Shown: piece by piece, positions 44,884-49,621 of the stretch
How the letters are laid out: every line of letters starts with the position of its first letter
Position numbering within the stretch: the stretch's first letter is position 1
Source of the DNA: Apilactobacillus kunkeei
Lineage (GTDB): Bacteria; Bacillota; Bacilli; Lactobacillales; Lactobacillaceae
Assembly (NCBI RefSeq): GCF_001308195.1
Contig: NZ_JXDF01000004.1
Coordinates: 1-49,621, forward strand
Direction: 5' to 3'
Length of the DNA stretch: 49,621 nt
Notes under the pieces: generated by a model
What the model was told of the DNA's origin: nothing
What the model saw: only the letters and a program-made list of their open reading frames with translations
The model's database searches: none
Program-made: the position numbers and the translations under genes

Positions 44884-47800
44884 ATGAAACAATCTTTTGA
44901 CAATAATAAAAATTCAAATAGATCTAAGATTTCTAAAAAGTGGATCTACGCAGCAGCAGTTACCGGTGTGTTAATCACTGGTGCTAAAGCAGCACAAAAT
45001 ACTGACAATAGACCTATCGATGTAAAGGCCGCAACAACGAACAATAATAACAATACATCAAACACAAGCAACAACTCAGCTTCACAAAGTAGTACAACGA
45101 GTTCCGACAATGGAACATCAAGTGCAAGCAGTAACTCAACTGCTCAAGGTAGCACCTCTAACAGTGGTTCATCAAATTCAACTTCAAGTAATGATGCAAA
45201 CGCAACTAAAACAGTTAAGGTAGTTGTGTACAATGTGATGAACCCATCAGATTATGTTCCTTTTGATGTCACAGTTCCTTATGATAGTACTGTCTTGGAT
45301 TTAAAGAAAATCCCTTACCCTAATCAAAACTCTGGTAACTCAAGTATCTATGATTTCATGATTAGCAACTGGGGTGTTGATCCAGAAAGTATTTCAACCA
45401 ATCCAACCATTGAAGACGATGGTAATGGTAACTACAGTGCTAGATTCTCTGATTACCACATCAAAACAGATAAAACATTTAACTTTGTCGATTCAAATCA
45501 AAATGTTGCATATTCTAAAACAATTCAGGCTAATAATGATGCGCCATACGATATTTCAGATGTGCTTAATTCAGTTCCTAGCTATTTAGTACTAGATCCT
45601 ACAAATGACATGGTTAAAACTCATTCATTTAGAGCTCAAGAATCAGCACCAGAAACATACACTATCAATGTTAACTATCAAAAAACTTTATCTATCGACG
45701 ACGATAATAACAATCCTACCGGAATGAAAGCCAGATTCACAAGTAATTCATCAACATTGACTGCTGATCAATTCAAGGCAAGACTAGCTGGTCAAGGTTT
45801 CCAAGTTGTAAATCCAAATGACCTTCCGGACCCTATTAATTTTGCAAACAGTGATAGTTATGCAATCAAGTTAATCAAGAACTCTCTACCAATTTCATTT
45901 ATTGACCAGCACGGAAACGTTGTGTACTCAACAAACCTACCATCTTCAGCAATTAACCAACCGGTTTCAATTAAGGATGTTTTGAACACTGTAACTAAGA
46001 AGGGTGTTACTCCAGATTCAAATAACTCAATCGTATCAAACCAAGCTGTTCCAGCATTCTACAAGGATCAATCAGTTAAGATTAACGTTAATGCTCCAGT
46101 TTCAAACTTAACAATTAACTTTGTTGATAAGAGTACTGGTAAGATTGTTGACTCACTTCAAAAAGATAGTGTGACTGATTTTGACAACATCTCAATCGCT
46201 GACAAGGTTAACTCATTAAAGAGCCAAAATTATGCTCCAGAGCTTTCATCATTATCAAGTCAATTTAACTCACAAACTTACGATAACTTCCAAGCACAAT
46301 ACGTGTTAAACCCAGCTATTAAAGATGAAGGTAACGGTAATCACGTTGCTACAATCTACGTTGATAGCACAGTTGCAACACCTTCTAACACTAACAAGAC
46401 TGGTGAAGGATACGCAATGAAGTTCAAGGATGCTAACGGTAACCCAATCGCATTAACTGTTAATAGTGCTAACCCAACAATTGCTCCTAAAGAACTACAA
46501 AAGGCTTTAGCAGATCAAGGTTACACACTATCACAAGATGATATTAACAAGTTAGGTGACACTCTGGTTGATTTAACCAAGAACAATGGTGACACTGGTT
46601 TGACAATTGCTCCTAACGCTAACTCAAACAGCGTATATCCTAAGACTGTTAGTTTTGTAGATGCCGATGGAACAACTAAGACTGCTATTGTAAATATTAA
46701 GAGTGACAATCCTAGCATGGATACTAACGCTTTAGCTAAAGCTTTAGCAGATCAAGGTTACACTTTGACAGATGCTGAAAAAGCTAAATTAGGTCAAAAC
46801 ACTGACTTAAATTCAACTGATCCAATTGAAGTTACTCCAAATGCTGACGCAACAAAAACTAAGAGCTATCCACAATCATTAACCTACACTGATGGCAATG
46901 GCCAAACTCATGATGTATCAGTAAGCATCAACAGCAAGACACCAACTATGTCTAAAGATGACTACATCAAGGCATTAGAAGACAAGGGCTACAAACTAAC
47001 TGATGACCAAAAGAACAAGCTATCAGATTCAGTCGACTTGAGTGCAATTACTACTCCATTAGTAATTGCTAACCCTAATGCACCAACTAGTTACCAACTA
47101 ACAGTTGTACTTCCAGATGGTACAAATTCTAAGGTTAACATCAACTCTAAGTCATCAACTATCGATAAAGACGACCTAGCTAAGGAATTAGCTGCCCAAG
47201 GTTACGCTTTAGCTGATAACGCTGGTGTGACTTACCCACTTGATTTAACTAAGGACAACTCAATTAATGTAAAACCAAATGCGCAAGCTGTTACTAACTA
47301 CCCACAAACTGTGAAGGTAGCTAACGAAGACGGTACATTCACTAACAAGACTGTATACGTTCCTTCAGCTAACGGTTCACTTTCAGCATCAGAATATGTA
47401 AAGGCAATGCTAGACAATGGTTACACTGTTGCGAACCCATCAGCATTAAGCGATCCTTTAAGTGTTGCAGTTGATAACGTTAACCCAGTGGTTATTCCAA
47501 ATGCTTCTGCTCATGCTGTTCAACTAAACGTTAAACAAAGTGACGGTACTACTAAGGAAATCACTGTAAACGTTGGTTCACAAAATTCATACCTAAACAA
47601 GTCTGACTTTGTTAACGCTGTTTCAGCACAAGGTTACACAATTTCAGATATGGATTCACTACCAGCATCAGTTGACCTAAGTGCTGGTAAGGCTTACGAT
47701 GCTACACCAAATGCATCAAGCTACACTAACACACTAAACAGTAGTGACGGTAATAAGTCACCAGTAGTTAAACACGATACTCCACTTATCACTAAGCAAG

Positions 47801-49509
47801 ATTTAATCAAGCAATTAAAGGATCAAGGACTAAACGTTTCTGATACTGATAAGTTAAACGATGTATTGAACTTAACTAACTCAGATGACATGAAGAAGGT
47901 TGCTTCATTAATCGAAGGTTTTACAACTTACAAGATGAACGTCGGTGTTGTTGGTACTGGTGACACTATTTCAGTGAGCGGAAACAGCAAGACTATCTCA
48001 AAACAAGACTTCATCAACAGGGTTGAAGCAGATGGTTACAAGCTAATGAACCCAGATGCTTTGAATGATACCCTAGACTTGACTAACCCAGACGATTTCA
48101 AGGGACTAATCATTGCTAAAGCCGGAAACGTTGAAGGCAATAGGAATGAAAGCAACACTAGCTACTCACAAGATGTTAAGATTGCCGGTTCAAACGATAC
48201 TGTTAAGGTTGAAAGTCAAAACAAGACTATGACAAAAGACGAATTTGTTAAGTACTTGGATGCTAAGGGCTACAAGGTAGCAGACGAATCAAAACTACCA
48301 GAAACAATCGACCTAACTAAGCCACTTAGCGACATTGAACTTGTATCAAACAAGGATCAATCATCAAGCAACAATGATGCTGATAAGAACCAAGCATCTA
48401 ACGACAACGATGCGGACAAGGGGCAAGCAAGCATAACTTATGCACAAGATTTTAAGGTTGCCGGTTCAAACGATACCATTAAGGTTGAAAGTCAAAACGA
48501 GACTATGACAAAAGACGAATTTGTTAAATACTTGAACGACAAGGGTTACAAGGTAGCAGACGAATCAAAACTACCAGAAACAATCGACCTAACTGAGCCA
48601 CTTAGTGACATCGAATTGGTATCAAACAAGGATCAATCAGAAAACAACAATGATGCTGATAAGAACCAATCATCAAACAACAGCGATGCAGACAAGAACC
48701 AAGCATCAAGCAACAATGATGCTGATAAGAACCAAGCATCAAACAACAGCGATGCAGACAAGAACCAAGCAGCACAAACTTACGCACAAGACGTTAAGGT
48801 TGCTGGCTCAAACGATGTTGTTAAGGTTGAAAGTGCAAACAAGACCATGACAAAGGATGAATTTGTTAAGGAATTGGATGACAAGGGTTACAAGGTAGCA
48901 GATGAATCAAAACTACCGGAAACAATCGATTTAACTAAGCCAGTTAGTGACATCGAAGCCGTTTCAAACAACACTCAATCATCAAGCAACAACGATGCAG
49001 ATAAGAACCAAGCATCAAACAAGACTGATGTTGACAATAACCAAGCATCAAGCAAAACTGATGCAGACAAGAACCAAGCAAACAAAGTTTACGTTCAAAA
49101 CGTTAAAGTTGCTGGATCAAACAAGACTATTAAAGTAGAAAGCTCAAAGAAGACAATGACTAAGGCAGAATTTGTTAAGTACTTGGCTTCTAAGGGTTAC
49201 AAGGTAGCAGACGAATCACAATTACCATCAACAATTGACCTAACTAAGTCACTTGGCGATATCAAGGTTGTTGCAAAGAAGGCTGCTTCTAAGAAGACTA
49301 CTAAGACATCAAACAAGGAAACTGAAAAGAATGCTTCAGCTAAGGAAGTAAATGGTCATCGTGGCCAAGTTGCTGACAAGAAAGAAGCAGGTAAGTTACC
49401 TCAAACTGGTGATGAAACTAACCAACGTAACTTATTCGGTTTCGGTCTAATCTCAATGGTGCTAGGATTCATCTTGTCAATCTTTGGATTAAGAAGAAAG
49501 AACAAGTAA
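44884..49509 (+). CDS. Large LPQTG-anchored repeat surface protein F
   Basis: This 1,541-residue protein has a signal peptide KISKKWIYAAAVTGVLITG with cleavage after VKA near residue 49. A Ser/Asn/Thr-rich stretch follows, then a long series of modules of about 70-100 residues with the shared core (L)A.QGY.L.D...L.D..DLT and following strands with PNA. Four near-identical C-terminal copies (48151-49290; core KVAGSNDT.KVES..KTMTKDEFVKYL) are separated by DADKNQASNN-type linkers. LPQTG lies at about 1505-1509, then a helix and GLRRKNK. The start at 44884 is preferred over an in-frame ATG at 44872, which touches the GAGG site. It is a probable long adhesin fixed by sortase. Confidence 0.9.
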   Translation: MKQSFDNNKNSNRSKISKKWIYAAAVTGVLITGAKAAQNTDNRPIDVKAATTNNNNNTSNTSNNSASQSSTTSSDNGTSSASSNSTAQGSTSNSGSSNSTSSNDANATKTVKVVVYNVMNPSDYVPFDVTVPYDSTVLDLKKIPYPNQNSGNSSIYDFMISNWGVDPESISTNPTIEDDGNGNYSARFSDYHIKTDKTFNFVDSNQNVAYSKTIQANNDAPYDISDVLNSVPSYLVLDPTNDMVKTHSFRAQESAPETYTINVNYQKTLSIDDDNNNPTGMKARFTSNSSTLTADQFKARLAGQGFQVVNPNDLPDPINFANSDSYAIKLIKNSLPISFIDQHGNVVYSTNLPSSAINQPVSIKDVLNTVTKKGVTPDSNNSIVSNQAVPAFYKDQSVKINVNAPVSNLTINFVDKSTGKIVDSLQKDSVTDFDNISIADKVNSLKSQNYAPELSSLSSQFNSQTYDNFQAQYVLNPAIKDEGNGNHVATIYVDSTVATPSNTNKTGEGYAMKFKDANGNPIALTVNSANPTIAPKELQKALADQGYTLSQDDINKLGDTLVDLTKNNGDTGLTIAPNANSNSVYPKTVSFVDADGTTKTAIVNIKSDNPSMDTNALAKALADQGYTLTDAEKAKLGQNTDLNSTDPIEVTPNADATKTKSYPQSLTYTDGNGQTHDVSVSINSKTPTMSKDDYIKALEDKGYKLTDDQKNKLSDSVDLSAITTPLVIANPNAPTSYQLTVVLPDGTNSKVNINSKSSTIDKDDLAKELAAQGYALADNAGVTYPLDLTKDNSINVKPNAQAVTNYPQTVKVANEDGTFTNKTVYVPSANGSLSASEYVKAMLDNGYTVANPSALSDPLSVAVDNVNPVVIPNASAHAVQLNVKQSDGTTKEITVNVGSQNSYLNKSDFVNAVSAQGYTISDMDSLPASVDLSAGKAYDATPNASSYTNTLNSSDGNKSPVVKHDTPLITKQDLIKQLKDQGLNVSDTDKLNDVLNLTNSDDMKKVASLIEGFTTYKMNVGVVGTGDTISVSGNSKTISKQDFINRVEADGYKLMNPDALNDTLDLTNPDDFKGLIIAKAGNVEGNRNESNTSYSQDVKIAGSNDTVKVESQNKTMTKDEFVKYLDAKGYKVADESKLPETIDLTKPLSDIELVSNKDQSSSNNDADKNQASNDNDADKGQASITYAQDFKVAGSNDTIKVESQNETMTKDEFVKYLNDKGYKVADESKLPETIDLTEPLSDIELVSNKDQSENNNDADKNQSSNNSDADKNQASSNNDADKNQASNNSDADKNQAAQTYAQDVKVAGSNDVVKVESANKTMTKDEFVKELDDKGYKVADESKLPETIDLTKPVSDIEAVSNNTQSSSNNDADKNQASNKTDVDNNQASSKTDADKNQANKVYVQNVKVAGSNKTIKVESSKKTMTKAEFVKYLASKGYKVADESQLPSTIDLTKSLGDIKVVAKKAASKKTTKTSNKETEKNASAKEVNGHRGQVADKKEAGKLPQTGDETNQRNLFGFGLISMVLGFILSIFGLRRKNK
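48151..49290 (+). repeat. Four C-terminal repeats with DADKNQ minirepeats
   Basis: Four copies of a module of about 65 residues (core TMTKDEFVKYLD.KGYKVADESKLPETIDLT) are joined by hydrophilic linkers of DADKNQASNN units of 30 bases. The linkers hold about two, four and three units in turn (near 48360-48430, 48645-48770, 48980-49085). High DNA identity marks this as recently expanded, unlike the older modules upstream. Confidence 0.85.
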
Positions 49510-49574
49510 CATTAAAAAAGAAGACTCCAGGGAACTGCAACTATTATTTTGAACAAATAAATAAAAGCAGCTTT

Positions 49575-49621
49575 CTAACTCTTTAATTGGGCAACTGATT
49601 TTCTGTATTCTACAGGGGATT
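49575..49621 (-). pseudogene. C-terminal end of an IS3-type transposase, cut by the window edge
   Basis: Read on the minus strand, the sequence encodes SPVEYRKSVAQLKS followed by TAG. SPVEYR near the end is the usual C-terminus of IS3-family OrfB (integrase-core) transposases. Only 14 codons are visible, so whether the gene is intact outside the window is unknown. The bases at about 49535-49574 would then be the element's end. Its type label is provisional because the rest is not visible. Confidence 0.55.

Overview
The window looks like a chromosome segment of a low-GC Gram-positive of the family Lactobacillaceae, possibly one of the small-genome, plant- or insect-associated heterofermenters (Apilactobacillus or Fructilactobacillus type). 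Supporting signs are the AT-rich sequence, strong GGAGG ribosome sites, a T-box leader, a Firmicutes-order sufCDSUB cluster, sucrose/fructose genes with a CcpA-type cre site, and large Ser-, Gln- and Lys-rich surface proteins with LPQTG anchors. The genus is an inference.

Layout. (1) 1-7059: 3' part of a giant surface protein with 25 DUF1542-like repeats and two basic C-terminal modules. (2) 7134-12611: an aromatic-metabolism locus. A stand-alone gene for a BacA/prephenate-dehydratase-like protein comes first. It is followed by a promoter, a 16-codon leader peptide rich in Tyr, Trp and Phe, an attenuator-like RNA, and an operon for an MFS transporter, chorismate mutase, AroC, AroA and AroK. 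A second MFS gene converges on it. (3) 14246-26749: a T-box leader followed by leuABCD, sufCDSUB, sufT, an NRAMP-related transporter and a flavin oxidoreductase. I see no internal terminator, so this is probably one transcript of about 12 kb. (4) 26743-27316: a small membrane-protein gene missed by size cutoffs, and a CsbD-like gene. (5) 27316-32200: sucrose/fructose use, with scrK, pgi and a degenerate scrK paralogue on the minus strand and scrB diverging from them. (6) 32277-35055: a secreted protein, a PadR/DUF1700/DUF4097 envelope module and a small acidic protein. (7) 35168-49509: six consecutive surface-protein genes. Three are tandem paralogues ending in a Lys-rich helical domain, and three have LPQTG sorting signals. 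(8) 49575-49621: the edge of a minus-strand IS3-type transposase.

How the genes work together. The aro operon runs from shikimate to prephenate and carries its own transporter. Its leader peptide could sense all three aromatic aminoacyl-tRNAs. The leu genes make 2-oxoisocaproate; LeuCD needs a [4Fe-4S] cluster, and the SUF assembly genes follow it directly, so both may be governed by the T-box. The sugar genes hydrolyse sucrose-6-phosphate and feed fructose into fructose-6-phosphate and glucose-6-phosphate. The surface genes display three different ways of holding proteins at the wall.

The most interesting signals are the aromatic leader-peptide attenuator next to a BacA-like gene, the fused leu-suf-metal operon with a LeuA lacking its regulatory domain, the degenerate ROK paralogue, and the tandem Lys-rich surface proteins. 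All functional statements come from reading the sequence and family knowledge; no database search was run.
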